A stretch of DNA of 64,000 nt from Piromyces finnis (GCA_002104945.1 MCFH01000042.1:419119-483118); one strand, 5' to 3'; counted from the first letter of the stretch, positions 10,466 through 24,931 are shown. The notes: generated by a model from the sequence alone, not told the origin. Numbers and translations: made by a program.

Positions 10466-13400
10466 TTAGAATTTTGGAGAATTAGCAATAGATCTATTGG
10501 TATCATCTAAAGAATTAAAGTTTTTATATACAAAATTATCAAAATCGAGATTATTACTATTATTAAAGTTTATATCCGTTAAAATTGGGTCACAATAATA
10601 ATTTAGTGTTGAATTTTCACGTTTTAATTCTGTATTATTTTGTTGATTTATGGTTTCATCAATATTTTCAAAAGTTCCACTTTTATTACTTCCGTTTAAT
10701 TCACCTCTCGCTATTTTAGATTTTTTGATAAATTAGAAAATAAATGAAAATATAATATACTATATATATTTTATTTTTTAAAAACTTTATTATTAATAAT
10801 AATTACCGATGAAGTAAGACGTATCTAAACAATCATTTGGTGATGGGATAAATGGTGCTGGAAGATTACGAATATTGTTCCAGTCTAGTTCTTTGTAAAA
10901 TTCATGTTCTCTTATTTCTTTTATATTCCCATATATAATTTCATAATAAATATAACATATACAATATATTAATAATTTTTATTGTATAATTTTTCTATTC
11001 ATAATTTTAATACAAATTTTAATATACCTGGTTCCTTAAATCTTAATTTCGGATTTGGATCCAGTAGATGCTTAATCAAATCTTTTGCATTTTCAGATAC
11101 TTCTTGATCTTCTTCATCTTCTTCTGGCCATTGTATTTCTATTTATTTTTTATTAAAAAATATTTAATTTATTTTTGTTATATTTAAGATATAATATCTT
11201 TTTAAGTATTATCTATAGTTACTTTGATCAAGTATATTTTTAAATATAAAGCTTGGAGATTCATCTGTAAATGGAGGATATCCATATAAAAATTCAAATA
11301 AACACACACCTAAGGACCACCAGTCACCTTCACAACCTATTTCAAGAAATTTAAATATTTATTAAATATAAAATAATCATAATATTTGAATAATATTTCA
11401 ATATTGTTTTTTTTTTTTATTACCATTTCCAAAACCTAATAATAACTATAGATAAATAAAAATATAAAATGATTAAAATTAATAAATTAATAAATACGTA
11501 TATGTCATTTATTTAACTTTATTGCATACCTCTGGGGCTAGATAATCCGGTGTACCTAAAAGGTCTCTATTATTACTTGTCTTACTTTTTTCATCTGATG
11601 ATTTATTGCGGATGCCATTACCTCTATCATTCTTTTTTATTGCAATCCTTCTTCTTCGGGTTAATATTCTTTCTTCTTTATGGTTTTTTGATATTGATCC
11701 ATATCCATCATTACTGTTAACAACAATTCTCGATAATCCAAAATCCTATATATATATTTTGTTTTTATTTTTAACATAAATGTTTAAATATTAAAAACTT
11801 AAAAATCATTTTATATAATTTTTATATACTGTACTTACGGTTAATTTTATATGTCCTTCTTTATTAATAAGTAAGTCTATGTTATAGATAATAATATTAT
11901 GTTAATAATAATAATAAAAAAAATATTTTTAATTACAAATAACATTAGAATCTTTACTATCTGGTTTTAAATCACGATGAATAATAGAGTTTTTATGTAA
12001 ATACTCTAGAGCAATAGCAGTTTCAGCAATATATATTTTTGCCATATTTTCATCAAAATATCCAAAATTATTTAATAGTGAACTTAAATCACCTATATTA
12101 TTATATTTTGAAATTTAAAATAATTTTCAATAAAAAATTTATTATTAATATTACTATAAATTAAAATATATTTTACCTCCAATTAAATATTCCATAACCT
12201 TTAAAAATCATTTTTATGAATAATATATATATAATTTACAATGGTTAGTAATTTTATAAGTTATATTGTTTATATAATTTATATTGGTTGTATCTATTAT
12301 ATTAACTATACATACCAAATATAAATATTCTTTACTATGAAAAGCATAATATAATTTAACAACAAAAGGATTTCTGGATAATTCCAATACCTTCTTTTCT
12401 GCTAACACTTGACTTACCATATTTTTTCTAATCATATCTGATTTTTTCATAACTTTAATGGCATATAAATCTTGGGTTGCACGTTTTCTTGCCAAATAGA
12501 CTTTACTGTAATTGAAAGAAATAATTTTTTAAAAAAAAATTCGTTATTAAATATTTAAATTTAATTTTATCCACATGAATTTTATATAAAAAGTAAGTAT
12601 TTACCCATAAGCACCACGACTAATAGGTTTAATAATTTCAAAGTCTTTAATACTTGGAATTGTATTTTTACCTATGACCTATTAATTAATTTTAAAAAGT
12701 TAATATTATTTATACATAACCAATAATATTTATCCATTTATTTCATTTATTATAACATTACTTGTTTTGTTCCGTTAATACTGCTAACTCTTTTATGATA
12801 ATTTGCTCTTCGAATTAATTCACTAAATAATGAAAAGAATTTTTTTGGAGATTCGTCTAATTTAATTATACATTTTTATTAGTAACTATAGATAAATTAT
12901 TAATTATACTACAGTTTAACATTATACCGTGTTGATACATTCCAGACATTCTATTCTTATCAATTGATGTTGTTGAATTAAGACTCTTGTCACTTGTGCT
13001 TGTAATGTCTTGAAGCGATGTTTTATCTTTAAATAAAGTTGAAGATCTTTGATTATGAGTAATTTCTGAATTTTTATTTATCATTCTTGTTTTGTTATAA
13101 TTTAATTCTAAAGCTTTATAAGTTCTAACAGCTTGAAGCTCATTAATTAACTAATAAAAATATTTAGAAAAAAAAAACGTTTTAATAATTTCCTTTTTTT
13201 TCATAATGATATATATATTAAATTATTTTAATTTTTTACAATTGTTCTTAAAGAAACACCAATATTATATATATCTTTGTGAATAACTGGTGGTTTATCT
13301 TCCAATATCTTCTTAAGTTTAAAAATATATTTTTCTAGTCTTTCAACTTGATCATCTTGATGACGTGATACTTTAACATCAATTTCCATCATTCTTTTTT

Positions 13401-16400
13401 TTTTTTTTTTTTTTTTAATTAATAAATTTTATTTCAAAAAATTAATGAATAATAAAGGTTTTTGAAAAAAAAAAAAATAAATTACCTCAGGAAGATGTAA
13501 TCATATATTTCTAAAATCTTAATATGAAACATTAATTGTCTTTTATCCTAAAATAAAAAAAAATAAAAATATAAAAATAAAAAAATTTTAAGGTTTGATG
13601 ATTAATTATATATATTATATTTATATAACTTTGGAATATACCATTATATTTTTCAATGCTTTATAATCTTTATGTAATTTTTTTAATTTTTGAGAATTAT
13701 CATATAATCTCATTTCTTGTTCCTGAATTACAGCACAAACTTTTGAATGTTCACCCAAATTCTCTGCCAATATCATTTCTTCACAAATTCTGCATAGTAC
13801 GATATTAGTTTTAGGTTCGTTAATAGTATCGATAGATGAATTGACATTTTTTGATATTTCTTTTTCATTAGGAATATTAGAGGGAATAATTTTGTTTGAA
13901 ATTTTTTCATTATCATTATTATCGTTCTTTAATTCATTATCATTTAATTCCTTGTTATTTTGATTATTATTTTTATCATTAATTTGTTCATTCTCATTTA
14001 TTTCATTACTATCTTCACTTTCATCTACTTCATGATTAGTTGAAAAACATTTACTTAAAGGACTATTTTGTTCAGTACTATATGTTGAACTTTCTCTATG
14101 AGTTTTATTTACTGCTGTAACAATATTTGATTGCTTTGTGACTTCGTTTTGACTATTAAAACTAGAAATACTATTTGTTTTTATAGATCCATTTTCTTGA
14201 TCTATAATTTTACTAGTGTCTGTGTTACAAATAGTTGAACGAAAAGCGTTTTTCTTACTTATATTAACTAATTTATTAGAATCTGATCTACATCTTCTAT
14301 GCTTTAATTCAGTACTATCTACACTATCTACACTATTACTATCACTACTATCTATGGAAGAAATATTTTGAGAAGATGAAAATGGACTAAATGCTGATTT
14401 CAATGATTTTATTATTCCTAAAAATCTCTATTTTTTTTATTTTATTTAATAATATATTATATATAACAATTATGAATTTAATAATTATTATTAATATTAA
14501 AAAAAATTTTTCTCTACCTTATCCTTTTTATTATATACCGAATGACTTTTAATAATATTAATTTTTAATTATCATATATATATATGCATATGTATTAAAA
14601 ATATTAGTGTGTTATTTTTAATTTTAAAAAAACAATAAATTATAATCTATTAAAAATTAATAACTCGTTATATTACTTTGAAGCCGAATATTCTTCATTC
14701 ATTAATTGTTTTTCTGATTTAATATGATTTTTATTTTCTGTTTTTTTCTTTTCTTTCTTAATTTTAAATACCTTTGCTTTACTTGTTTTTTTGGATTTGT
14801 CATTTTCATGAGAGTGATCATTATTATCTTCATCATTTATACCATCAGGATCATTCAATAATTCTGAACAATTTTCTACTGAAGATTTATACTGACTTGT
14901 AAATTCTGCTTCCCCATCATCAATTAGATTAGTACTTTCTTCTTTCATATGATTAGGAATATATACTGCCTTTACTTCAATATTATTACAATCGTCATTT
15001 TTTAATTTATCATCTTCAATAGTATCTTTCACTGTATTTTCGTCTACATCTTTATTTATTTTTTCTTTTTCTCTGATATTGTTATCGCTTTTACTACTTA
15101 TTGTGTCATTTACATATGTATATATATTATTATTGGATTTTTCTTTTTCTTCTTCTAAATTATTTTCATTATTTAAGTTATTTATTTCATCTATTTCATT
15201 ATTTTCTTGGTATGAATGATCATTAAAATAATCATTATTTTTAATGTCACATACAACATTTTCTTTAATATGTTGTAATTTTATATCAAATGAAACGGAT
15301 GATTTTTTCTTTGGCATCACATAATCATCACTATTTTTTATGCTTTCAAGTAATGATTTTTTTCTATAATTTTCATCTTTCAGATATTTGTTACTTTTTA
15401 GATTCTCATCAAATACCAAAATTTCGTTGGAATCTCCAATTTGATCGATATTTACAGTGTTATTATTATTATTTTTATAATTTTCAAAATCTTTGTTTAT
15501 ATTACTCTTAGAATTATCAACGGAACTATTGATGTTGGATGAACTGTCACTATAATCATTGAAATTAAACCCACTGGATAGTTTACTGGTTCTTTTGTAT
15601 GAAATATTGGGTTTATTCATTTTAATTAATTCTAGTTCATCTGATTCCAATTTTTCAATACTACTAATATATTGATTATAAAATTCTGAAATTCTAACGA
15701 CTGGTGCATAAACATATAGCAATTTTGTAAGTATATCTTCTACTTCTGGATCTCCTACTACTAAAGATTTTTGTTCGTTAATTAAGTCATTTAATTCTTT
15801 CATAAAATTAATAGCAACTGATGTTCCAATGTACTTTTCTGCAGGTGTTTTTAAAATATCGGCAATTACTTGTTCAATTTTTATTAAAAGTTTGGTATGA
15901 CAAGATGTGAAAATGGATGGTGGCCAACTTTTTGAATAAACTTGATTTATTTTTGGTCGTAGATAAAATTCGAAATTCTCATTATTGTTAAAGTAATTAC
16001 TTTTATTATTTTCGTATGTATTATTTGTGGTACTGGTATTATTTATTTTTGGCAGGCATGAACTCCTTTTATTACTATGATCTTTTTTAATGTTATTATA
16101 AATGGAATAATCAAGATTTTGTAAAGAGTTATGATCACCTATGTTAGAAGAAAACATTTTATTTTTCATTGTACTATTAGAATATGCTAATACAAGACAA
16201 TCCATACTACTACTTAATACTTTTTTATTATCTGGATTTCCACTACTCTTTAATTTCTCAAAATATGAACCTTTATTATTTCTTTTAATTTTATCTTTAT
16301 AAATGTTTACATCTTTATTTCCAAATACTTTCCTCTGAGGTTCATTTAATTCTTGAATTCTTGTTGATAAACTACTTTTTGATTTATTTAATGTTTTACT

Positions 16401-19018
16401 TTCTTTTATATTATCATTAACATTATTTAAAGCATTTAATGAATATTCTGATTGTGTTGGAGTTTTTATAGAACTACTTTCATTATCTAATATTATAATT
16501 GGACATAATATTATTTTTGAATAAAAAAATTATATAATAAATAATACAATAATACATTTTTTATTATAAATAATTAATAAAATGTTTTTTTTTTTTTTGG
16601 AAAATACCAAATAATAAAAAAATATAGATAGATAAATAAAATATATATTACCATTATCATTACCGTTAATTGAGGTTAATGACTGATTAATATTATTAAT
16701 TGAGCCAATATTATTAAATAAACTATAATTACTCTCATTAAAATTGATATTACGATCAATATTAATAGATCCATTTGAATAATTAATAGATAATAATGAT
16801 GATAAAGACGAAGAATGATTATTACAGTCATATTCTAATTTGTTGCCATTAAAGATGTCATTATCCATATTTCTTAATTCCTCATTATCAAAATTACTAT
16901 CTTTATCCTCTAGCCAAACTGTATAAATTTCATATATTTCGGCATCAGCCTTTTCTTTTGTTTCAATAAATTCCTTTATTGAATTATTTTTTATATTTAT
17001 TATATAGGAATATAGATCATTTCCATAATTATTCCTACTACTTTGATTAAAATCAGATGGATCACTATAAAGAATCGGATAAATTTGTTGACCATTAATT
17101 GTTGATATTCTATTTTCATTGAAATTTGAAATATTTGAAATACTTGTATCAGCATATTTTTCACTATAACTACTTCCATTACTATTTTCAATATAATCAA
17201 TATTACTATTTCGCTTACTAGCTATTGGAATATTTTTACTTTTAGGTATTTTTAAGTTATCATAAAAATTGCTTAATGAATTATCTATCAAAAAAAAAAT
17301 AACAATATATTAATTTATTATTATTAAATATTGTAAATTTCCATTTATACATATATCATTAGAAGGTAATAAAGAAAAAATAATATGCGTGTATATGATG
17401 AAATAAGAAAAAAATATAATAAAAATATTACCACTATAATATTCACTATCATCATTATCTTTTCCATAATCACTTAATGTTATCATACATTGATTATCTG
17501 ATGATTCATCCTGTATAGAATTTTTCAATTTTGATGCTTTACTTGTATAAGAAGGAGCTTCAAGTATTTTGTTTATTTGTTTGTTTTTAGTTTTTTATTA
17601 AAATATATATATATATATATATATTTATTGAAAAATAATACATAAGTTAATATGTTGATTCCAAATACTTAATATAGAATTATTCTCTTTCTTTTTTTAA
17701 AAAAAAATACTAATAAAAATTGCCCTATTTATATAAAAAATATATATATATTATTTTTACTTATTGAATTGGTAGATGATGTTTTCACATTATTTCCTGA
17801 AATACATAGATTTATTAAAAGACTACTATTTTCATTAATACAATCTACACTATTTTTATTCATATAATCCATACTACTTTTATTCGTAGAATCCATATTA
17901 TTTTTATTCATATATTCCATGCTATTTTTATTACTTAGATAATCATTACTATTTCTATCATCAATAGGATTAGATTTAAACATTTTACTTTGATTAGTAA
18001 TGTTCATGATTGTGGATTCGGATTGAACAAATTTATTGCATTCTGGATTGACTAAGGATCGATCACTTCCATCGTATAAACTATAATAATTTACATTAGA
18101 TATACTTTTAGTATGAAAATGATTAGTATTCCTCCTAAGTTTAGTAACTGGCGATGCCGGAAGAGATGAACAATCGTCATTACTATTATTTGAATTATTA
18201 TAATTAATAGGTATACCATCCAAAAAGTTTTTTTTATTATTTGGATTATTAAAATTTTGAATGGATTGTTTAAATATTTTAAAATTTGTTGAAGAATTTA
18301 CTACTGAATTTGTCGATAGTGTACTTAAACGATTACTAAGATTAGAATTTCGACTATGATTATCTTGTACTTGAGGTTGAATTTTTGGTTGAATTAAACT
18401 TAATCTTGGTGATTTTGACATTTTTTTCAATTGTTGAGAATAGGATCTTCGTAATTTCGGAGCAAATGAAGGCATAATGGAAGAAGTTGATGAATATATG
18501 TATTCAGGTTGTGATGGTTGTGGTGTAGATGATAATTCTTCCTCTGCCATTTCTTTAATCTTTCTCTCTTCTTCTAACTTTTCTAATATTGGAAATGAGT
18601 TAAATCATAAAAAAAAAAAAAAAGATTATGAAAATAATATTATTATATTAAAATAAATCGATAAACTTTTTTTATTTATTAAATCATTACTTAATGAATT
18701 ATCTGTTTGTAATAATGACCGATATGCTGATTTTTCAAATGTTTGATACTATAAAAAATAATTAATTTTTTTTTTTTTGTATATATAATGGGTATTTGTT
18801 AATTATCTATTCATTGACTTTACTTGTCTTCTATTTTTAATTAAAAAAAAAACTATGTTTTTAAAAATATTTTTTATAATTACATTTATATTTTCTTTTA
18901 GCGGCGTGGAAGGAACAGATTGAGATGAATAATTACTACTTTGAGAATCATTTGAATCATTATCTTGTTTCAATGCAACTTTTAATGTTGGTTTATTTAA
19001 ACAGTATAATTTACTCAT
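10466..19018 (-). CDS. Rim15/IREH1-like AGC-family Ser/Thr kinase
   Basis: Greatwall/Rim15-type kinases link nutrient state to cell-cycle and stationary-phase control. I join about 16 or more exons into one protein of roughly 1,800-1,900 residues. The N-terminal third is Ser/Asn-rich. A conserved helical domain (about 15,960-15,640, [20 protein letters not shown] ... [18 protein letters not shown]) resembles the N-terminal domain of plant IREH1. A zinc-finger-like unit [20 protein letters not shown] (about 13,800) is diagnostic of this family. The kinase shows [32 protein letters not shown], the lysine in [18 protein letters not shown], a split DFG and GTPDYLAPE. About 55 residues with a basic patch [12 protein letters not shown] lie between DFG and APE, a family trait. 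The AGC tail reads APFIPSPND...DTSYF, and the protein ends NSPKF. Start at 19018 is [17 protein letters not shown] domain, present in yeast Rim15, was not seen. Confidence 0.85.
14518..14545 (-). other. 28-nt internal exon of the Rim15-like kinase
   Basis: The upstream exon must end at TCAAA before GTAATA, because the next codon is a stop. The downstream exon reads in frame only from AGA TTT TTA after AATAG. Of the options I tried, only this 28-nt block, between AAAAG and GTAGAG, restores the frame, adding [10 protein letters not shown] across the joint. Confidence 0.65.
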
Positions 19019-21321
19019 TCTTATATTGTGTTTATTGAAATATATATATATATATATAAAAAAATATTTTATTCTAATAAAATGTTAAGATATGAATATA
19101 AAAAAAAAAAAAAAAAAGAAATTATAATAGTTCAAACAGAATAAAACTATGATTTTATTTTATTATATATTATATATATTATATATTATTGTTGTTGTTG
19201 TTGTTGTTGTTTCTATGTATATATAATGACAGTTTTATTTTTTTACTTTTTATTTTAAATTATTCTTTATATTTATATATTAGTTTTTCTATAATAATCG
19301 GTTATTTTCTTTTTTTTTAAAAAAAAAATAATTTTATAATATGGTATTATATAACCAATTATTACATTGTCGATAGATTAATAAATAACTGTGTCTTTTA
19401 ATATATATCATAACACACTTTTTTTTTTTTTTATTTTTATAAATATTAATAAATCGTTTATAAAATAATAAAACTATATATAATAATGAAAAGATATATA
19501 TATAATTATATATATATATATTTTTTAATTATACATAACTTTTTTTAATATACATATACAAATATATATATACTTATTAATGACATTTTTTGATTTAAAA
19601 AAAAAAAAAAAAAAAAAAATCCAATGTTCTTATTTAGAAAACTTTTTTTAATATTAAATATAAACTAATTTATATTAAAATGAACAAAATGGCTCATTGA
19701 AAAAATAAAAAAATAAAAAAAAAAAAAAAAACTTTAAAAGAAATGAATATATAAGATTATAAAATTTAAAATGATAAATAAAAATATAATTTATAATTCA
19801 ATAGAATCTCAGTTTATAATTCTATTCACTATTTTTTTTTATTTTATTTTTAAATCCATTTATCATAAATTTATAACATCATTCTTTTCTTTTTTAAAAA
19901 AAATGTTTTGATGAGTAAAAGCATAGATTTAGAATGTATATTTCATTGATCTTTAGCATTCGGATTAGAAAAAAAAAAGAAAAAAAAATAGAATCACAAT
20001 TATTAATTGTTTAAAATATTGTTACTATATATTTTTTTTTATCTTTTTCAATTATTTATTAAAATAATTATAAATAAAAATTAAGTTTAATCACTTTTTT
20101 TTTTTCTAAAAGTATTATTATGCTTTTAAGTTTAGAATTTTAATATTTAATCAGTTTCCAATTAATTAGATAGAAAATAATTATAAATCGTTTTAAAAGA
20201 ATAAAATATAGGATATATATATTTTATTATGGACAACAAAATTTTTTTTCCAACCTTAAACTGTATATTTTTTTTTTTAATCTTATGCTATGCTATATAT
20301 ATATGTTGTTAGAGACAATCTACCTCTAAATAGAAAATATTTCAATGAAGGAATAGTTGGAATGTATAAAAAAAAAAAGTAATGATAACAAAAGATAAAG
20401 AATTTAATTCTCTCTTTTAATTACTAACCTTTATTAAATTATATAAAAAAAAAGTTTTGAAAGTATATATTTATATTGCAATTCTAGGTATAAAAAACTT
20501 TTAACATTTATAAATCTAATAAAGAAAGCATTTAATCCAATCAATCCAATTTAAAATAATGCAAACTCTAATCTACAGATTTAAATAAACATTATTATTA
20601 ATTTTATAATTTATGCGATCAAGTAACTTAACTTTAAAAAGATTAAACATATTTATAGGAATTTTTAACTGAATATATTATAATTAATTGTACCATATTT
20701 CTATAGCATCATAGTAAATTTAATAAACGAAAATTGACTACATAATAAATTAATAGGTGAACATTATTAAAATGTATATATTCTATAAAATATGCATACG
20801 CTATATACTCTGCGTCTTAATTTATAATAAAAGAATAAATTTTTTCTAGAAACTTTTGAAATATAACTAAAACAATCATTTTTCTATGTACTGCCAATTA
20901 ATACAATAATTTTTTTTTTTAAAATTCTATCAAAAACATAATTTTAAAACAAAAAGTTAAAAAAAAAATAGTTTTTTTTATATGTATTAAGCATTCAAAT
21001 ATACCTATTCATATCTCTAATTTCTATTATGTCAATAAAATACTGGAATTTAGCCAAAGTAATAATAATGCCATCAATTTTTTATAGATGAAAAAAGAAA
21101 AAACTTTACTTTTATTATTGTTAATTTATAAAATCATTCTCAAGATTTACAATTAAAAGTATGAAGTATATAAGAAAATCCAATTTTAATAAACTCTATT
21201 TTAATGATGAATTTCATTTATATTCTTTTTATTGAATCTTTTATTGAATCCTTAAATCTTGATATAATCATATATTTTCTTTATTTTTATTCTTTTTTTT
21301 TTTTTTTTCATAGTATCATCA
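19019..21321. other. 2.3-kb intergenic, A/T low complexity
   Basis: No gene visible on either strand. It contains the kinase promoter side, a (GTT)n tract at 19189-19211, A runs near 19600 and many (AT)n stretches. Confidence 0.7.
19189..19211 (-). promoter_or_regulatory. (CAA)n tract upstream of the kinase start
   Basis: About seven GTT units on the plus strand read as CAA on the coding strand, roughly 170 nt before the kinase ATG. They are probably in the 5' leader or core promoter. Two other minus-strand genes have the same arrangement. Confidence 0.5.
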
Positions 21322-21612
21322 CTAAAAAATATTCTTATTAAATTTAAACACTCGGTTCTCATGATCAAATTTTCCATAAGATAAATCATTTTTTAGTGTT
21401 TTGTTATGACTATGGCTTTTTTTATTTCTTTTAACTATTTCATGTTTTTGACAAAAATTGATATTTTCTTTTGTTTCTTCTTTTTTAATATTAAAAGTGA
21501 TCAACGTCTTTTGATTATTTCCTTCATTTTTTTGAGAAATAAAAGGATAAGAAAACCCAGTCGAGATTAAAAATAATGCTACAAATAATACTATAATATT
21601 TATATATTTCAT
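21322..21612 (-). CDS. Small predicted secreted protein, unknown function
   Basis: A single-exon ORF of 96 residues. It opens with a good signal peptide, MKYINIIVLFVALFLISTGF, with likely cleavage after SYP or nearby. A Lys/Asn/His-rich mature region follows, with one cysteine (NFCQKHE) and a dibasic IVKRNKK site that could be a Kex2-like processing site. I recognise no family. A peptide precursor or small secreted effector are possibilities, but nothing beyond the signal peptide supports either. The stop is TAG and flanks are A/T only. It could be chance, but hydrophobic-then-charged order and ATG context favour a real gene. Confidence 0.5.
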   Translation of the reverse strand: MKYINIIVLFVALFLISTGFSYPFISQKNEGNNQKTLITFNIKKEETKENINFCQKHEIVKRNKKSHSHNKTLKNDLSYGKFDHENRVFKFNKNIF

Positions 21613-22570
21613 TTAGAAGTGATAATAAATTAAGAAATTGTTTCTTTTTTTTTTTTTTAATTTTAATTTTATTATTTTTTAACTATAAAAATTTTTTTCT
21701 ATTTCATTTTAGTTCACTTTTTAAAAAGTTAAAAAAAGAAACTTTTTTGATTTGTTCAATTTAAAGTATAAAAATAAGGTATTCATTAAATAATAAATAT
21801 AAATCCTTTTTTGAATATATTTTAACTTTTTTTTTCCCCTTTTAAATGATAAATGATGTTTTAACATTTAAACCGAATAATTTAAAATATAAAGTTAATT
21901 ATAAATTCATGGGTAAAGCTTTACATTAAAAAGTTTTTCTTTCCTATATTGATAAAAAAAGAAATAATTAAAATGATTAAAAAAAAAAAAAGAAATTATA
22001 ACCATATAAACTCGATTTTTTTTTTTTTTTTTAAATTCATAAAATAAAATAAAATAAAATAAAATAAAATAAAATAAAATAAAATAAAATAAAATAAAAT
22101 AAAATAAAATAAAATAAAATAAAATAAAATAAAATAAAATAAAATAAAATAAAATAAAATAAAATAAAATAAAATAAAATAAAATAAAATAAAATAAAAT
22201 AAAATAAAATAAAATAAAATAAAATAAAATAAAATAAAATAAAATAAAATAAAATAAAATAACCCACAAGCATATTGACACATTTCCTTTATTATAATAA
22301 TTATAATATTCTTTTTTTTTTTTTTAATTTTTTTTTCTTTATTATTATTATATATGCAATGTTAAAAATACACTTCTATTTCTATTATTTTTATTATTTT
22401 TTTTTAAAATAAAAAATAAATAATTGATTTTTGATAAATATAAGAACAATAAATAAAAAGATATAAAAAACTTTTTTTTTTTCAATTTCCATATTATAAT
22501 TGATATTTAATTATTTTTATGTTTGTATAACATTAATAAACTATTGGTAAAAATGATAGTTTTAATCCGT
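21613..22570. other. Intergenic with a large pentanucleotide microsatellite
   Basis: Low-complexity A/T between the small secreted-protein gene and the 3' end of the PA2G4 gene, dominated by the (AAAAT)n array listed separately. No other gene is visible. Confidence 0.8.
22041..22261. repeat. (AAAAT)n microsatellite, about 44 copies
   Basis: A near-perfect AAAAT array of about 220 bp with no interruptions that I can see. Because 5 is not a multiple of 3, all three minus-strand frames read an open FILFY pentapeptide repeat, which produces long spurious ORFs. Confidence 0.97.
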
Positions 22571-24931
22571 TTATTGTTCCATTTCTCCTAAAGCTTGTAG
22601 TGAAGAAGCCTTTATAGTGCGAATGCTCTGAAATTCATTAAATATAATTAAAAAAATAAAATTTTGATTAATAACACATATGAAAAATTTAAAATAAATA
22701 AATACGTATAGGCTTAATTATTCCTTGTTATATTAATATAATTAAATATATAAAATAATTACTTGTTGTAAGTATGGACTTAATTCTGGATCATTTCTTA
22801 TACTGTATTCTGAGTGAACATATGGAAGTGGTGGTAAATTAGTCATTCTTAATGGACCAGTTGGAGCTAATAAAATTAAGGACTTAAAGTGGGCAATGTA
22901 TTGATCTATAAATTATTTTATAGTTTATTAATGATTCGAAATTCGATCATTATTTTTTTTATACTATATATATAATAATTTAATATTATTTTGCTTACTT
23001 GGTTGTTCGAAAACAACTGGATAACCTAAAAGTAATTCATGATTGACACATTCAGTAATACCTAATCTACCACGTTTATCTTCTAAAGCACTATAATATG
23101 TAATTTTTTTATTCATAATTTGAATGTTTTATTTATTTTTTGTGAAAAAAAAAAATAATTGAAATTATTCATTAGTATAATTTTATTTTAAAAAAAAAAG
23201 TATTTAAATCAACAACATGTTATGTATCATTTTATTATAAATCAATTAATAAGAAAATAGATATTATTGTTTACCTTAAAGAGAATGGGAAGACACCAAA
23301 TCTTCTAGTAATTTCATTAAAAACGTTACGAGAAGCCTTTAATTTTAAGTTATAAGTCTTATTAACGTTACGTTGATATATGGTTGGCTTTGGTTCATTT
23401 TCACGAACTTTACCGTCACCAGTAGACATTAAAATATTGATAGAATAAACATCGTTATGACGGAATTCAAAATCATCATTTTCATTTGGTATAACAGAGT
23501 TTGGAATAATATGTTCTTGATCTTGAATGTATCTACGAACTAATGGAGAACAAGTATTTTCAACTGGACGACAATCAAAAATTTTTGCAACACGGTTAAT
23601 AGCTTTAGTAACATCAGAAGCCTTATTTCCTGGTTTAATTAAACGATGAGCAATTTCAAGAGCAACATAGGCAGCACAAATAACATCAGCAACACGACCT
23701 ATTAATAATGAATAATTCAAATTATTTAATTTATGAAAAGGAAATTAATTAATATTGATAAATGATTTGTTATTGGACTAATTTTATCTACATATATTAA
23801 CATTATATAAAATAATTTTTACCAATAATAGCCTTTTCTGGAGATGGGTTTAAAATAGTAGTGTGGGCAACTGAAGCCATATAACCATCAATGTGAACAC
23901 CTAATTCAACCTATATTATAAATATTACATAAAAATAATATATTTTTTTATATTAATAAAAACTCTTTACTTTAAAAAATATAAACCAAACGAAAAAAAT
24001 GTATTATTAATACCTTAACAATATCACCAGTTTGAAGAGTGTATGGATCTTCTGGTAATGGAGAGTAATTTTGAGAGCAATTACTAAAATTGTTTTTAAA
24101 AAATTTTTTTCATTAGTATTTACAAAACGCCTCTTTTTTTTTTGTACTATATACAAAATAGTATAAACTTTTTTTAAAAAAAAAATTAAATATTTACTTT
24201 AAATTAATACAGGTTGGGAAAGCAATACCCTTTTCGATATTAGATTTTTTAAAGAATTTGTTACACTATAATAATACATAACAAAAGTGAATGTTAATTA
24301 TATTTTACTTTATATATATTAAATATATTTTATTATTAAATCCTATTATGTTACTAACATATTCAACAATAAGATTATCACTGTAAGCACAAATTTCAGC
24401 AATGACAGCATCTGGCTTTAAAGCAGCAACAACTTGTTTTAAAACTTCATTGGCAATGTCTTTTTTTTATTATTATTATTATTATTATTTTGAATAGAAT
24501 ATTATAAAGATTTTAATTAATAAAATTAGTTGCTTGAAATTATTTATTTTTAAAAAAAATTTTAATTTATTTTTTCTTTGTGCTTATAAAATTAGTATAT
24601 ATATATATATTTTTTTTTTTTTTTGAATTTCATTAAATGTTCATCTGAATAAAAGGAATGTGATTATTTTTTTTATTCTAATTAATTAAATATATATTTT
24701 TTATAATTTCGGATTTTTGATTTTATATTTCCCATCTATATTTTTGATATATATTTCTTATTTCACTCAATCTATACACATTTCTATTATTTTAAAAATT
24801 ATTTAATGAATTCGTTATTGAAAATTACCAGATGCAATTTTGTATTTATTTAAAATGTTACTATCATGTAAATTGTTATCAGCATTTAATTTTGCTTGAT
24901 GTTCTTCAAAAGTAGTCATAGTATAATCCAT
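22571..24931 (-). CDS. PA2G4/EBP1-like protein (methionine aminopeptidase fold)
   Basis: PA2G4/EBP1 (Cdb4 in fission yeast) is a catalytically inactive methionine-aminopeptidase homologue. It binds rRNA and ribosomes near the exit tunnel and functions in growth control. About eight exons give roughly 385 residues, close to the human 394. The start is MDYTMTTFEEHQ at 24931. Family blocks include DIANEVLKQVVAALKPDA, EICAYSDNLIVE, DPYTLQTGDIVKVELGVHID, GYMASVAHTTIL, DCRPVENTCSPLVRRY and EFRHNDVYSINILMSTGDGK. In GVHIDGYMASVAHT the metal-binding Asp pair of true aminopeptidases is absent, as in EBP1, so no peptidase activity is expected. The protein ends ASSLQALGEMEQ, without the long basic Lys-rich tail of the animal protein. 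It is divergent to the WDR55-like gene. Confidence 0.9.

Noticed and set aside
14400-19018. Separate genes for the Ser/Asn-rich blocks upstream of the kinase
   Set aside because: Each block ends in a donor and continues in frame into the next; the helical and zinc-finger domains occur in this order in IREH1/Rim15-type kinases. Without transcripts a split cannot be excluded fully.
21907-22283. Three overlapping minus-strand ORFs of FILFY repeats
   Set aside because: Translation of the (AAAAT)n microsatellite in all three frames, because a 5-bp period cannot create a stop in any of them.
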